Shown here piece by piece: positions 13,180 through 25,950 of a DNA stretch of 64,000 nucleotides. The notes below the pieces were generated by a model. That model was not told the DNA's origin. It was given only the letters and a program-made list of their open reading frames with translations, and did not search any database. The DNA comes from Opisthorchis felineus (lineage: Eukaryota; Platyhelminthes; Trematoda; Opisthorchiida; Opisthorchiidae). The number at the start of each line of letters is the position of its first letter. Within the stretch, counting starts at the first letter, position 1. The translations under genes were made by a program, and so were the position numbers. The DNA lies in the NCBI GenBank assembly GCA_004794785.1, contig SJOL01008912.1, forward strand, positions 268,137 to 332,136, in the 5' to 3' direction.

Positions 13180-14639
13180 CTGGGAACAAAAAACGGCAAA
13201 ACAAGTGCAAATCTACAGGTACCCACAGCCGAGTAGCAGATCAAATGGCAGCATTATCATTTTGTCACGTTAGATACAGTACTACTATAGTCGCTTTATA
13301 TTTATAGGAATGACGAAAGGCAACACGCCTGTGTAGAATGCAAACCTGTAACATATTGGATGGAAACTTACCAAATGTTCTCAGAAACACATAAAACTAT
13401 ACATTTGAGCCGTTGACCCCAAAGCAATGGTTTGCCGAACAGTCAACATCAGGAGAAATCCGGAGACCGTCTACGAATGATGAAAGCGACGTTCATAGAG
13501 ATCCGTCGATTTATCATCTTCACTTCGTATTTCCTTATTGGGACACGGAGTTTCCTTTGCTCCTATTTATCCAACTTGAAATTGCGCAGTACTTTGTGGT
13601 TTCCACCATAGATATTTCTTTCGGATTTCCGCTGCGTTACTGCAGTAAGCGGGCATAAGCCAAAATGCGCAAGCTTAGTTGAAATTCTAAATCTTTGTGA
13701 TGAATGATTTGGCTTTGTGTGCGGCCAATTTTCTAGAACTTAAAATGTTTTTTTATCAATATCCACTTAGCCCACATAAACGCAAAAGATGCAAACCGCC
13801 CTGCGAGAATTTACCTGCGCTTGACTAGTACTAAAATATTTAACTGGAACTTACCTCCATATGACATTCATATTTTAGGTGCTTGTTTATTAAGTGACAT
13901 TTGGGGGTCGGTAGGGTCAATTCTTTTTCAAAAGCTGTGAAGCATCCTTGTTGTGTGCGTGTTCCGAGTCCCTGAACTCCACCGGTCTCAGATAAGGACT
14001 ACGGATCTCAACACACCACCTACGGAATCTACAACATCCAAGTGAAAAACATGTGGAGCTTTCACCTAAGCCGATGCAACGCTGACGGGTGAGATCAACC
14101 ACCGTGGGACGCCTCAGGACAATAGGTTCCTAAAAGGATTCACGCCCGATTTTGTATTAGAAAATGGAAAATAAAATATCACACCGAAACCTCATTACGC
14201 AAAACTTTCATTTATCACTAAGTTGACCTGATGAAGACGTTTGCTAGAAAGAATTTTGAAAGGTCCTGAAGCAAAATGAACTAAGCGTTTTGGGTAGAAT
14301 GGTACGAGTCCAATTTTAAATCCAGGCTATGTTGTCTCGCAACCCTAGAATAAGCAGAACGATTTGAAATGACCCCAGAAATTATGCGTGTCGTTGCTGA
14401 GTTTCGCTGATCAGAATATAATTTTGTGTATCTGAATATCCTCACCCGTTTTTGATCATTAGCTTGCCGATAGAATATGGCCACTGGCGTTTATGCTGTG
14501 CGAATTCCGTCCAGAATTTCAGCTGAGCGATCCACGTAGTGAGTATAGTTTAGTCTCCATCATTCGCTGTCAGCTTTCTTAACTGCTTAAGAAGGCACTG
14601 GCGAACGTGGCGCTGTTAATAAAACAGAATTCGCCGTCA
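13180..14639. other. No gene recognised
   Basis: A G+C-rich patch at about 13930-14110 is open on the minus strand (13917-14102), without a recognisable motif. The remainder shows nothing I can interpret. Confidence 0.35.
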
Positions 14640-16250
14640 GTAATAGTGGTCATAACCGATGTGAGTCAGAGCACACTAGGTGATCCGATTCAATGACAGA
14701 TTACTACACGCAGTGAGCATAAGTTTCATCTCAGTATGTGTCCAAATGTGTCATTATATAACGCCAAAAGTCTGTCAGTAGTTGAAGCCAAAGCATCCAA
14801 TATTACAAGTTTAAAAGAGCAAGCTAGTTTTCCAACAGAAGTTACATTCTCGACTGGAGCTGTGCAGAGAATTCTGTGTAAACCCTTACAAGCGACCGTG
14901 TTTGCTTGAATAATACACCTATGCCCGAATCGCATATCTCTATCAAGCATGTTGTAGGATCAAAGAGTTTCGTTGAAGAGGATAGATTTTGGACGAAATA
15001 AATTCTGGCAGCAACATGTTTCTTTTTATTCCTGTTCAACATATCTAAGCTCAGATAGCACGAAATACAAAACGTCCCCTGGATAAACAATCTGGACATT
15101 CCGTAAGTGACGTGAATAGTGTGGGTGCTTTCTCCAGCTGCAAAGTTGCTACGGAAATAACGGTGGAGCGATAGAACTTGGTGTATATAATCTCACAAAC
15201 TGACTGGCCTACTCACTAGGGTCTTGGTGGCTTCGCTGTGATTAGGTTGTCAGCTATTTTTAGGGAGATGTGAGGTGAAAACTCTTGATTTGAGGAACGC
15301 GATACCTTACTTTACTCCGTTTTATATTGAATAAAGTGTTAGTGACAATCGTGTTCTACTTAGTTAAATGTATCAATGCCTCATATAAGCAATTTTTTCA
15401 TTCTATTGTTCCAATTCGAACAAAAGTGCTTGCCTATATTGGTCAAAGCAATGATGCGGAGCCACAGTGAGGCAGGGGCTCGTTTGGACAGCAGATTTAT
15501 GGGAAGGATTCTGGAATGTCTCACAAAACTAACCTTGCAACAAATGTCGCCGTCATGTCCTTCGCCAGTTTACTTAATACCTACAGCAAAGGGATAGCTT
15601 CAAGGGTAAGTATTCAGCCAGACGTGCGTCAAAACTGTTAAACTCAGGAGCAAAATAAACCAAGTATTTTGCTTTGCCGACAATGAAAGAGCTTAATTCA
15701 ATATTTTCCACCTGCGACATAACTATTAAATTTCTGTCAGTGAGTACAGTTACCGTTAGGGAACGACATGTTATTGATAACTTTTCCTGTGATAGAAAAA
15801 TATTCAGGTGCGGGCGTGGCTGATCTGGAAAGTTAAGCATTGGTCTAGAGTATTGCCTGCATGCAAACATCAAATATTGTAAACGTCTTCAATTTTTTTC
15901 ATGGGTTACGGAACGGCACTAAGGTGCATGGTTATTGCTTGCAACCAATCGAAATAAAACAAACGTCCTTGTATTGCAGCATATCTCCCCAACAATTGTA
16001 ATAAATTCAATCAACCCTGCAATTAGCATACAGCTGCGGTTGTAGAATTTGCATGCTATTTGCCACACTGCATATGTACGCAAACTATGTAGGCTGTTGA
16101 AACGGATTTCGGGTAGGTGCATGCGTCTGGTCTTGATGGTTGAACGAGACTAAAATAATAACCAACGCCATAAAGCAAAAGTGAAGCAGGTTGGATTGGT
16201 GTGAACATTCACTTATTCCCAATGATTTTACCACCCCCAATAGAATAGTT
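14640..16250. repeat. Large diverged duplication, copy A
   Basis: This segment aligns collinearly with 35890-37350 in the same orientation. Conserved blocks include CTRTCAGTAGTT (near 14775), GAGCTGTGCAGAG (near 14860) and TTTACTTTACTCCG (near 15310). CAGTGAGGCAG (near 15465) and a long block around TTGTAATAAATT (near 15990) follow. On the minus strand the most conserved piece keeps a shared reading, LHR(I/V)LCTA..ENVT. Changes there include several silent ones, but indels break the frame elsewhere. It may be a segmental duplication or two copies of an unclassified mobile element. Both ends are approximate. Confidence 0.7.
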
Positions 16251-18699
16251 CTAACATTCTGTTTTTCTTGTTGCCATGTCAAGTATCCAACTTATATCTT
16301 TTATCAATAACACAAGGCGGACTACAACTTCACATTCTGGGTAAGGAAGTGCATCCTGTCTTTGACATGCAGATAGTGCGAATTGTTATATGAGTTCTTA
16401 GATTGCATAGTTGCATCTGGACTCTTGCAACGCAGGATTGGATAAATCGATTAACGGCGTCTGCCGAAACATCACCTTTATGTGTCAACGTAGATTGTTT
16501 CCTTCCCAAAGCCGTACTGATGAATCCCAGACACTTACCAGAACTGCAGTTCTGCTGTCCGTGCTTTAATGATAGTAGACTAGTCGTTGCGGCGCAGTAC
16601 TGCAGCAGTCGATTGATCGAAAATGGTTGACAGAGGCCCCTATAATATTAAAAGTCTGAGCGCGCTAGGCGTCCTGCAAATTTGGAATATAATCTTGCTG
16701 AGGAAACTTGGCGATGAAGCAAGACCACTACTCATGTACAGGGATGATTAGGTTAGAAACATGATGCAGACCTCGTACGTTCCGGAACTTAGCTTCGAAA
16801 GTCAAAAGGATAGGCGCTGGAAATTACAAACGTTTGCGAAATTAAATTATAGCCTATTAAGATTTGCGCCAACATCTAGACGGCGAAGAAGGCATTATTT
16901 CATGCTTTTGTGATTTTTCTAGGAGAAACATTTAACTGATAGGCATAATTCCCCAAACCACGCAGTTGTTCAACGGTTGGCAAAGGTATAAGGATTCATA
17001 GGACAGCGTCCATTACAATACTGTCTCCTTCATTATTTGGCGTATCTAAGCCTGGTAAAAGACTTTGGTTTTAGTGCTAATTTCGTGCACACTTCCGCTG
17101 TAACCTTTTTCACTGGAATATACTTCATGCAGGCATAATATTTTATCTGTGTTTAAATTCTATTACCATTCCAAGCTTGTATCGCTAAAAAACTGCTCAA
17201 AGTTTGTCAAAAACCACCTTCCATCCAAAGGATAAAAAGTCTGTTTATCGCTTGTAAAGATATTCCACGTGCGTCGTAAAATAACTTTCCTTCTAAGCAA
17301 CTGGGAAAACTATTACTGCTTCAAATATAGGTAATTGCACCGAATGCTAGTCGACCCCAGAAGGAATTGGTACTTTTCTAAAGTGGACTTGCAAAACTAA
17401 ACGATATGGCATACATATCAGGGTATAAGAACACGCGTATTATATGGCAAAAGACAGGTTTGAATTTACGATCGCTACCGTCTACGTGGAACGACACAAT
17501 ATACTACATGCTTTTCAATTGTTTGTCCTAAATTACCTTCGTTTAATCTGGACGAGATTGGCGGCGGTATCCACGGTTCCTTGATATCCAAAATATCGTT
17601 CGTCAGAATAATAGCTGCAGAACACGTGTGTAATTTATCCACACGTATATCATAGTATAGTGTACGTGATAAAAAACACCGTCGCAAATCTCACTGTTGT
17701 GTATTTTTGCTGACAAAATTATTGGACGTCTAACGTCGGACAGTGCAACAAGTTCATTCTTTGTATGACTTTTTCATTTGCACAATTTAGTGAGCATTTA
17801 AACGCCCCAAAATATTTAAAAGCATATTGCGACAAAAACTGCGGAAAAATGCATCAAAAATTGTTAGATTTATGGAATTCTCCCACCGGTTTCAAATGGA
17901 GAGGTCCCTCAACTCAGTCGCAAACACGCCATCATATTTAACCGGAGAACCCCGAACTGCGCATCAGTGGTTTGCTTGACTTATTTATAAAAAGAGTAGC
18001 GTAACCATATCCGAAATCAGTCGGCCGATAAAATGAGCTACAAAACACTGTGTGGCTTGTTTTTACAAGCAAGTAGCTATGTCTAATTGGGTTTTAGGAG
18101 TGCTGTCGCTCGAAAGTGCAGAAAGCTTATTTCGTTTGATGAAGTGTGGTTAGTTGGCATTGTTATAGAAAAAGTAAAAACCGGATAAGCTTGAACAGCT
18201 CAGGCTTTCTGTGGATGCCTTAATCTGGTACGAATTAGTGAATTTACCGGCGAAATGAAAAGTGCAACTCAACCGAAACCTCTAATTTCAGTCGCCCCAC
18301 AAATCGGCCCCGATATTTCGAGTGACTTGATATTTCAACCTACAGCCAAATATGTTAAGTATTTTGCGGAGTGTAAGCTTTTACCAGTACCCAGAGGGAA
18401 CCAAGCGTGTACAGTTTCCTCCGCGTAACCTTATAGCTATATGCAGGTCTCCTGGAGTGTGATACATTCAAGAAACATCATGGCATGTAAGAATTGTTAT
18501 TGACAATTTTGGCGTGGTGATTTGAGTGACTGAACGATTGGTGAAATTCTCACCGACCGCAAATTGAAAGAGCAACGTTTTATATTGAACATGGTATTCG
18601 CGAAGCTTAGAATTCTTAATTCAGTCAAGGTGTACCTGCGGAAAATACGAACGAGATAGGCGAGACTTCTGCAAGCTATTCGAAGCTCCCCCAGACGTC
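16251..18699. other. No gene recognised
   Basis: Short open frames only. No retroelement motif was found upstream of the gypsy fragment that starts near 18700, so its gag and most of pol are missing or decayed beyond recognition here. Confidence 0.35.
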
Positions 18700-19440
18700 G
18701 ACTAGAAGGTGAAGTTTATTAGAGAATTTGTGAAACTTTAGGTCTCAAGAGGAGCTAAGGGATGAAACTTTACCGGCGTTCTGGAAAGAACTGGAGAGAA
18801 AAGAGCAAGTAGAAAGCCACGAGCATTCCCGTATGCACATAGGTCAAACGGAAGTATCATCGGATTCCTGGAAGGGGTAGACTGAGATCCCGAAAGCTGG
18901 AAAATTGGTGGCAAGGGCCGTTCGTCGCTACCTACCGCAGAGGAAACGTTTATACAATCCAGTACGGTAGAGGATTGAGAAGCGAAAACGGCACTTAGCT
19001 TCGAAAGTGGCATGACACACCCGAAGAGCTGCCAAATAGATGAGTTGATTAAGCCGATCTAATGGAGTTAAATGGGAATCGGTGGCATCCACGCGACCCT
19101 TGAGGGGAAAGGTGTGTGACGACGGATACTACTGATGGGGCGTGCGACTAATCTCCTTTTTTTCGAAGTTCCACTCCGCGTCCAATGGAAAGTGAAGTAT
19201 ATTACGGAACTTGTGGCACTTATTGGCAGTGGTAGTTTACAGTTGCGCGATAGTCAGTGAATATACATGAAAGTCTAAGAAGACGCGTGAGACTGTCCAC
19301 TTTTTAAAAACTATGATCACATGGGACGTTTATTTTCCCGTCCAATAGTTTGTAATTGCTTAGTTGGTGTTTGCTGATAGACGACTTTGTGGCAAAGGTA
19401 TTTCTTCCCTACATATGTAGTTGAATTTTTTTGTTAGTAT
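18700..19440 (+). mobile_element. Ty3/gypsy-like 3' end, copy 1 (decayed)
   Basis: The plus strand encodes the last part of a retroelement integrase. A broken frame near 18800 (Q-E-H-HS pattern) leads to WWQGPF near 18903-18920, the GPY/F module of Ty3/gypsy integrases. WHDTPEELPN follows near 19000. Stops and at least one frameshift interrupt it. After it come a polypurine tract (GAGGGGAAAGG) and an LTR-like start TGTGTGACG at 19113. The same order occurs at 56960-57750. Homology between the two copies continues through the putative LTR to about 19440. No 5' LTR, reverse transcriptase or target-site duplication was found. The clade cannot be named from this fragment. Confidence 0.8.
19102..19121 (+). 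other. Polypurine tract and 3' LTR start, gypsy copy 1
   Basis: A purine run ends directly at TGTGTGACG, which has the TG start expected of an LTR. Copy 2 shows the same junction at 57405-57422. The polypurine tract is known to prime plus-strand DNA synthesis in LTR retrotransposons. Its role here is inferred from position and conservation. Confidence 0.65.
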
Positions 19441-20366
19441 GTTTGAGAATACCAACATGTTCCAAAACTGAAATAATTAGTTGTTACTTATCTTAAGGCC
19501 GAGAAATCTCGCACTTGGGGGATGCTTTTGCCAGATCTTTCACAATATGTTTACCCTGACTGTCAGTTAACAATGATTTCCAGAACCTTAGCGCAGATGG
19601 TTCTTTGTTTATTGGATCTGCAATGTTTTCACACGCTTAGCCGTTCGTGACTCCAGAAATACTTAAGGTTTAACTAATGGAGTATCCCATGGTTTGTTCA
19701 AGAAAGGAAGACGAAAACATTTCGCGTAGCCCAGATTATTCCCGAGACGGAATTTCAACATTGTTGCTCATTTGACAATCATTATTTAATCCGTCGATAG
19801 GCATATCCACAAGCATCGCAATACCTTCACCTGTACTGGAGCTGGAATGAAAACTCCTTTCATCTTGCAACATCCTTTCCACTTGTTCTGCAGGCGGTGC
19901 ACCATATGAAATGTTTGACAGATTCAAGACTTAGTACGTGAGTATGTCCACACATATGTATCGCAAATTAAGATATATGAAGAGCGGAATAGATATTTTA
20001 AAATAAAATATAAAACCAAACAATAAACTAATTTGAAATTAAAGGGAAGCACAGAACGTCTGTTATTCTCGTGTTAACCAGCATGCGGTTATTAATGAGA
20101 AGTTCGATTGGGAACATTTACATAATAAACGTCAGGTAGTGAGAGCACAGAACAAGGGTGACGTAGGGATTTTCACTGAACAGTAGCTCAAACGTTTTGT
20201 GCAATGCACTTATATATCCGCGTCCGCCAGCTTGGTTTAGTAGTCTCCATGAAAGCTCATCAAATAGACCTTCTACGCAATTGATAGTATGATTTTAGAA
20301 TAGATTTTAGAATTGTGGTCATCATTACCACAGGAACCTATATTTGTGCTTAACTGATGTGCACAC

Positions 20367-20741
20367 ATGCAAACAAACCACTTTTTAACAGTGAACAGAA
20401 CTAGAATTGGTGGGGACTTGGTGTGGACAATTCGTATGTCCCGAAAGAAATTTGTCAAGAATAAGTTGCCCACACCTTTGAAGAACATTGGAGTAAATTC
20501 ATTTGTGCATCACGGCGGAGTTAGTTGTCATCGGGGAAAACAATCCAGAGTAAGTTGTCAACTCCAACTGACACAGTACTGGCGAGCAACAGCAGACGAA
20601 GTTATATGGACACTTTGGACAGGAAATAACAGCAAGCACGCAAACGTGGTTCGCTACATGCCATGTTTTGCAGGGTTTCCAAATTCAATCAAGCAAGATA
20701 TCATGAGCCCCAACCGAGAAATTGCGAAGGTCAGAGTCTGA
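20367..20741 (+). CDS. Unassigned 124-codon open frame
   Basis: The frame runs from ATG at 20367 to a stop at 20741. The peptide is basic, with Arg, Lys and Asn spread along it, three cysteines (one near the middle, VSCQ, and one near the end), no hydrophobic signal and no recognised motif. A possible donor (CCAGA|GTAAGT) lies inside it near 20551, so only part might be exon. A frame of this length is expected about once or twice by chance in 64 kb of this composition. Confidence 0.15.
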   Translation: MQTNHFLTVNRTRIGGDLVWTIRMSRKKFVKNKLPTPLKNIGVNSFVHHGGVSCHRGKQSRVSCQLQLTQYWRATADEVIWTLWTGNNSKHANVVRYMPCFAGFPNSIKQDIMSPNREIAKVRV

Positions 20742-23646
20742 TCAGTGTGACATTATTCGCCTCCTTTCATCTTGGCGTATTATAACTTATCCTGAACATC
20801 GCTGCGAACAGAAAACGAATCTTTTTATTCGTATTGTTATACGGAGAACCCCACAAAACTGCTGATACGCAGATCCAGTCATGTTTTAGGATGCCATTCT
20901 CGGTATCCTAATAAGTGGCAGTTACATCCTGGGGTTTTCAAAGAAACAGACAAAACGATGTTCCGTAGAAATTACAAAAATGTACGGTTATCAGTTTTAC
21001 AAAATTTGTATAGTCGTTTATTACCGAATATCTTTTGAATGCAGATAAATTTAATTGAGTTCCCAGAACTCAACCGCATAACCATTCCTGCTCAGTTCGA
21101 GTAGCTGTAATCAAAAAGGGTTACCACTGCGGTTCCTGCACGTAAATGTCCGTAAAACTGTCCACATTTTCTGAAAGGAAACTACTCACAAATCTGCTGA
21201 AGACTCCTTGACTGCCCAACTTGTGAGTTGTTTATTTTTATGGAAATATACTGGAATACCTCGAATATCGGGCCAACTGAGACATGCGGTGGCCCTCGTG
21301 AAGCACATTAAGTGCAAGTGATTCATGTTGACGGACATCCCATGATTTTACATTCGGTTTCGACTGTAATACTATGAGTTCCTGCAAGTCATTTTTCTCT
21401 GTGGTACTTTTTCAACACTTTACTGCTGGATACATTGCCGAGTGAAAGGAATCTAAATCGTCTATGTGGAAAGGGGTCTGCTTTGCCAAAAGATGATAAA
21501 AATCAATGACTGGCCATTATTCTCCATCGTTCAAGGTTTTCAAAACCACCGAACTGATGATGACAAAATCTATGTAACTTGGGTTATATCTGACGAACAA
21601 AGGCAGGCCATCCAGCTGCAACGGTGCGTCTGATGAACCGTTTTTATTTAGTCCATTAAGTCTTAATTGTGCTTAACACCATGAAATTCAAACATTGCAC
21701 GCTTTACCAAACATCTAGGTAACAACAAAATTTTCATTCTTCTGTACATCCCGGATATATACGTTCTGTTGGCTCCACTGTTGGTCCAATAGAACTTTCT
21801 CCGTTCACTAAGGACCTATGCGTTATGTCGGGAAATCCCTTAGCTGCCATCCGTATTGATTCAAGGAATCGTGAGTGCGAAATTTAAGTGCAATATTCTA
21901 CCTGTCCATTTTAAAGCACATTAAGAAAGTGCGACAATTCAGGATGTTTCCACCAACATTATACTTGGCGGTCCACCGTTGTATTTATAAATGCTTTGTG
22001 GCGTCATTTTCCGTGCATCTATTTCGAAGTTCACCCTAGCCTAAGTTTGGCAACTACCAACTTGGGGGTCAGGTTAACTGAGGTAGACCAATCTTTTTGG
22101 GGAAATTCAGAGCGCCGGGAACTGTGATTTACAATGTAAACCCTTCTTTTTTTTCGAGCTGGTGAGAATTACAACTATGTCTCCACAGGCGTGATGCCCG
22201 GTAGCACTTGACGTGTAAGTTGCGATCAACCCTCATCATCCAATAGGTGATATTTGTTTATTTATTACCGCAATTCCAGACCGTGTCGTCATTCTAGTGA
22301 ATTAAAACGCCCATAACCTCCAAATACGCTCAAGTATCTGAAAAAGATTTTCGACGGCTGAAAATTGTTTTTGGTGCCCATTACAGGCATTGAAGAGTCG
22401 AAACCTCCCACTATCCACAGTACGTACATATGAGCGTGACCGTTTGAAATACCATCAAACTCGTTCCAATATATTTCTGTGCCAAAAATGGCCACGGCTC
22501 TCCTCTCAGTTGTTATAGGCTTGCGTGCAAGAATTTGTGTATGTTTTACTCCTGCGCGCAGAAACAGTAAAGGATTTAGTGGTGACCTATAAACAGAGTG
22601 AGTTAAGGATTAAGCGTGAAAACCAAGTTGAAATTTCTTGGGGATAAATAATTTTGAAATAGTGATAGATGAATGGTGTCCGCATGATCTACATGAAACG
22701 ATCTTGATGATGACGAAGCCATTTTAACAAACCAATAGTGCTGTAACTAAATTTTGCCGACGAAAATTTCGTTATTTGACGCTTGTTTCACACAGTTTTT
22801 GTTCCGTCTCACAATAATTTCACACCACTTGTTAGGGTAATCTATATGGCGCAAAATTGTATTTGTTGTATTGAACAACTTTGAGTGTGCACATTAAGGC
22901 TCATGTTTTCCACAATGTATGAGGGCATATATGGACGGCTTGTCCTTACCATGAGTTTGATCGTCCTTGTTTGGTCTCTTACGTATTCTTATCTATTGCG
23001 TTAACAAGTTTCCAGGCTCATTCTGTGGGAACTTTTAAACGGAAATGGCCGACTGGTTTTTAGGATTCAAATGTATGGTGCATATTGGGTAAGCCTCATG
23101 CCAACTTCTCAAAAGTAGAACGTCTTCTTGCAACCAGTGTATATACAGGAAGTTTGTCCTTGATCCATTGTTTCCGGCTAACACAATCTCTTTAGAACTC
23201 TGAAGGAAAAATCATATCTGAGCAGGTTCGCCTCCCATTATTTGTACCGTACGTTTCTGACCGGAATGGCTGGCCATATCAGTGGCGACACCTGATGAAA
23301 GGGTTAAGCGTCTGGAGTCATTTTCTTGCCGCAGCAAGCACAAGGCTCCAAGCAGCAAAAGGGTTATACTCAAGTGGTGCGAATGTCATTACGGTGTGAC
23401 TTTGCCATATAGTAAACACAAACCAATGAACATTTTTGAGTGGTTTTGGAGGCTTTAGTTTGAAGTCCGTGATATTGCACAAGCTTAATCGATATTTTTG
23501 TTTGCTTTTGAATACGTTTCTTGAAGCCAAAAACATAAAGGACAGGAAAATGCACAAGTATTGTCGTTGAGATAATGTGTCGTTGAGAACATTTCTAAGT
23601 ACTGGCAGATGGGCTGGAAGCATGCACTGCGTCATTTATCAGCCCA

Positions 23647-23713
23647 TTTTATATTTATATATAATATATGTATATATATACTTATATATTTCATTATATT
23701 TTATATATTTTCC
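23647..23713. repeat. TA-rich microsatellite
   Basis: About 67 bases of nearly pure A and T are dominated by TATATA runs. Simple-sequence tract with no further structure visible. Confidence 0.85.
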
Positions 23714-25110
23714 TTACTGGTGTTGTACCGTATGGGTGCTCATAAATCCGAATAACTGCTAAAGATGATCCAAATGGGTATTCAAATTAGCGCTAACGGC
23801 ATAAAATACTTAAGTTTGCTTTACCTGACAAGAATTATTCACAAGTGAAAATTAACCAATAACTTATGTAACTCTAGACTCAACATTTTGCATTCCATAC
23901 AGTTCGAATTTTATGCAGAATACCAAGGTTGCAGAACAGTCAATATAGCGGACAGATAGAAGGAAAAACTTGAACGAGTTTCATTCTTTCAGATTTATTA
24001 TTGCGGAACTCACTATGCAACGCAAGGTGGCCATAAAACAAGGTGATCTTATGGTTCCCTTTGAATTTTGTCAGCAAAACTCGATTGCAGGCTGGCCAAA
24101 ACTATCGGATGCAAATGATTCGCATTTCTTCAGAAGGAATCAACGGACAAACATGTGTTTCAATCCTACCTCTGCGAACTTGTTCGGTTAACGCTTGTTA
24201 AACTAGAGGAAGTACTCCATCTATTGGCTTTCCAGCGGCTGCCACTCCCAAAATTTATCCGGATAGGCTAAAACTGTGTAGAAACTTATTTTATGACCCT
24301 GAAGAGAAAATCTTTAGATTATTCCTACAAACAAATGTGTGATTATCCTTGGTGGATCGGGGCTCAATCAGTAAATAATGTTTGACACAAACCAGTATGT
24401 TACTGTTACCGAAGGTCTTTGGACATTTAAAAATAATGTAAAGCAAACTGTAGTGTTCTTGAATAAAACAAATCTAACCTATATAAGAAACGCGTTACAA
24501 GGGTTTTTTATGTTTTGACACACACCTATTTTGGCGTACTACGTTTGTTGATGGTGCGGACGTGGTATAAGCTGTTTGCTCTAAGCAAACTTGAACAGAC
24601 CTGGTAATTTGCACAGTTAAACAACACCACAAAGAAAATTTCGTAACCTCCTGGGACCTGAGGGTTTGCGATTTTGTAGTACCTAATCGCTGAAGTGCTG
24701 CAAACACGGACAACCCGCTCGCAGGATGCACAGCTCTCCACATTTGCAACGTACTAACAAAAGTATAGAAGACAAATTGTTTCCTAACTTCACGAAACCT
24801 TTACAAGGTTTAATCGATGAATTTCGTTAGCAGTCAGGCTTTTCATAGGCACAAAAGTTTTGTGAAATATGGTAAACCGGAATTCTAATGCAACATTAAG
24901 CTAGTGAATAGTAAGTTACATCCAGATATCTACACGTGGCAGTTTCCAAAAGCGCATAACATATCTTTGTCACACACGAAATGAATAGATGCACTTTATG
25001 CGTGATAAATGACAGGGTGATTAGGTTTAAATGATCAGGTTTTCAAATTACCACGCGTTGTGTTTTTGGATAAGATCAAACGCTTCAAACCAGAGCCTCA
25101 AAACCATGCG

Positions 25111-25146
25111 AATGTTCGGTGGGCAATTTAGCCTCCACCGAACATT
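25111..25146. repeat. Perfect 12-bp inverted repeat (hairpin)
   Basis: The left stem AATGTTCGGTGG (25111-25122) and right stem CCACCGAACATT (25135-25146) are perfectly complementary around a 12-base loop. The hairpin lies in a G+C-richer segment (about 25090-25320) that is open on both strands. That segment directly precedes the probable retrotransposon tail. Confidence 0.8.
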
Positions 25147-25319
25147 TTCAATGGGTAACATGTGATATACATCCATATGTCTACTACTTTCTTCAGAGTC
25201 TCGACCGCAACCTCTTGCCCACTCGAGCCTGTATTCGCAACCACGAACAAAATTTTCACGTGGGCCCAACCTCCTCGTTCTTAACCGCTGAACATATCGT
25301 TCGGACTTAACCAACCTAG

Positions 25320-25950
25320 ATTCCTACCGCAGTTTCGGTTTGCCTCTTCCAAAAGTTCAGTTTCATTTACGGTGTTCGATTGGCTCCCCAGCAACACTAC
25401 ACTTTACAACTGACCTCCCTGCAACAGTGACGCCAGTGAGTCTACTCAATTTTACTCTAAACCATATTTTTGAGACAAAACTTGCCATTTGACTCCACAT
25501 CGAATTCTTCAACCTCAATCTTCATTTTTGCCTTTGGTAACCCTAACCATTTACTCGGCCACCCAACGTCACTAATCACCTGCAACGGTTTTCAGTTTTA
25601 GTTCAGGGCAGCAGGCCTCATCTTTGAATTAGCCGTGCTTCATGCCCATTTTCCTCCTTTTTTCGGTTCCCACAACTGTTGTGACTTTTCACATAATAAG
25701 CATGCTTAGTGTGTTGTTACCTGCCGCGTTCAGGTTGTAACTACTGATCATGTCTCAATCAGCATGCTTCCTACAAGCTACTATTATTATTAATAATACC
25801 CAATGTTTATGACAACGTCCCCTTTCCGAGCATTACCCTGTACCCACAAACCCCGCCAGTCATTTTTGTATTCTGACTGCAACATTATGATCATGCCTGA
25901 TGGCATGCCACCCACCATTTGGGAATAAACATTATTTTTATTATTACTTA
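25320..25950 (+). mobile_element. Probable non-LTR retrotransposon 3' end
   Basis: For about 630 bases the plus strand is strikingly rich in C and T, unlike the sequence on either side. It ends in GGGAATAAACATTATT followed by more ATT units near 25920-25947. Simple-repeat tails after an AATAAA-like signal are typical of CR1- and RTE-type LINE 3' ends, including those of flatworms. The open segment upstream (plus 25119-25310, minus 25048-25314) may belong to the same element, but no reverse transcriptase or endonuclease motif is visible. Identification rests on composition and tail only. Confidence 0.45.

Larger units (their letters stand above)
19441..25047. other. No gene recognised; one microsatellite
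   Basis: This is about 5.6 kb of AT-rich sequence with no recognisable domain on either strand. It contains an unassigned 124-codon frame (20367-20741) and a TA microsatellite (23647-23713), both listed separately. Confidence 0.4.

Noticed and set aside
23647..23762. Tyr/Ile-rich reading frame 23577-23762 through the TA tract
   Set aside because: The frame is an artefact of the TA microsatellite.
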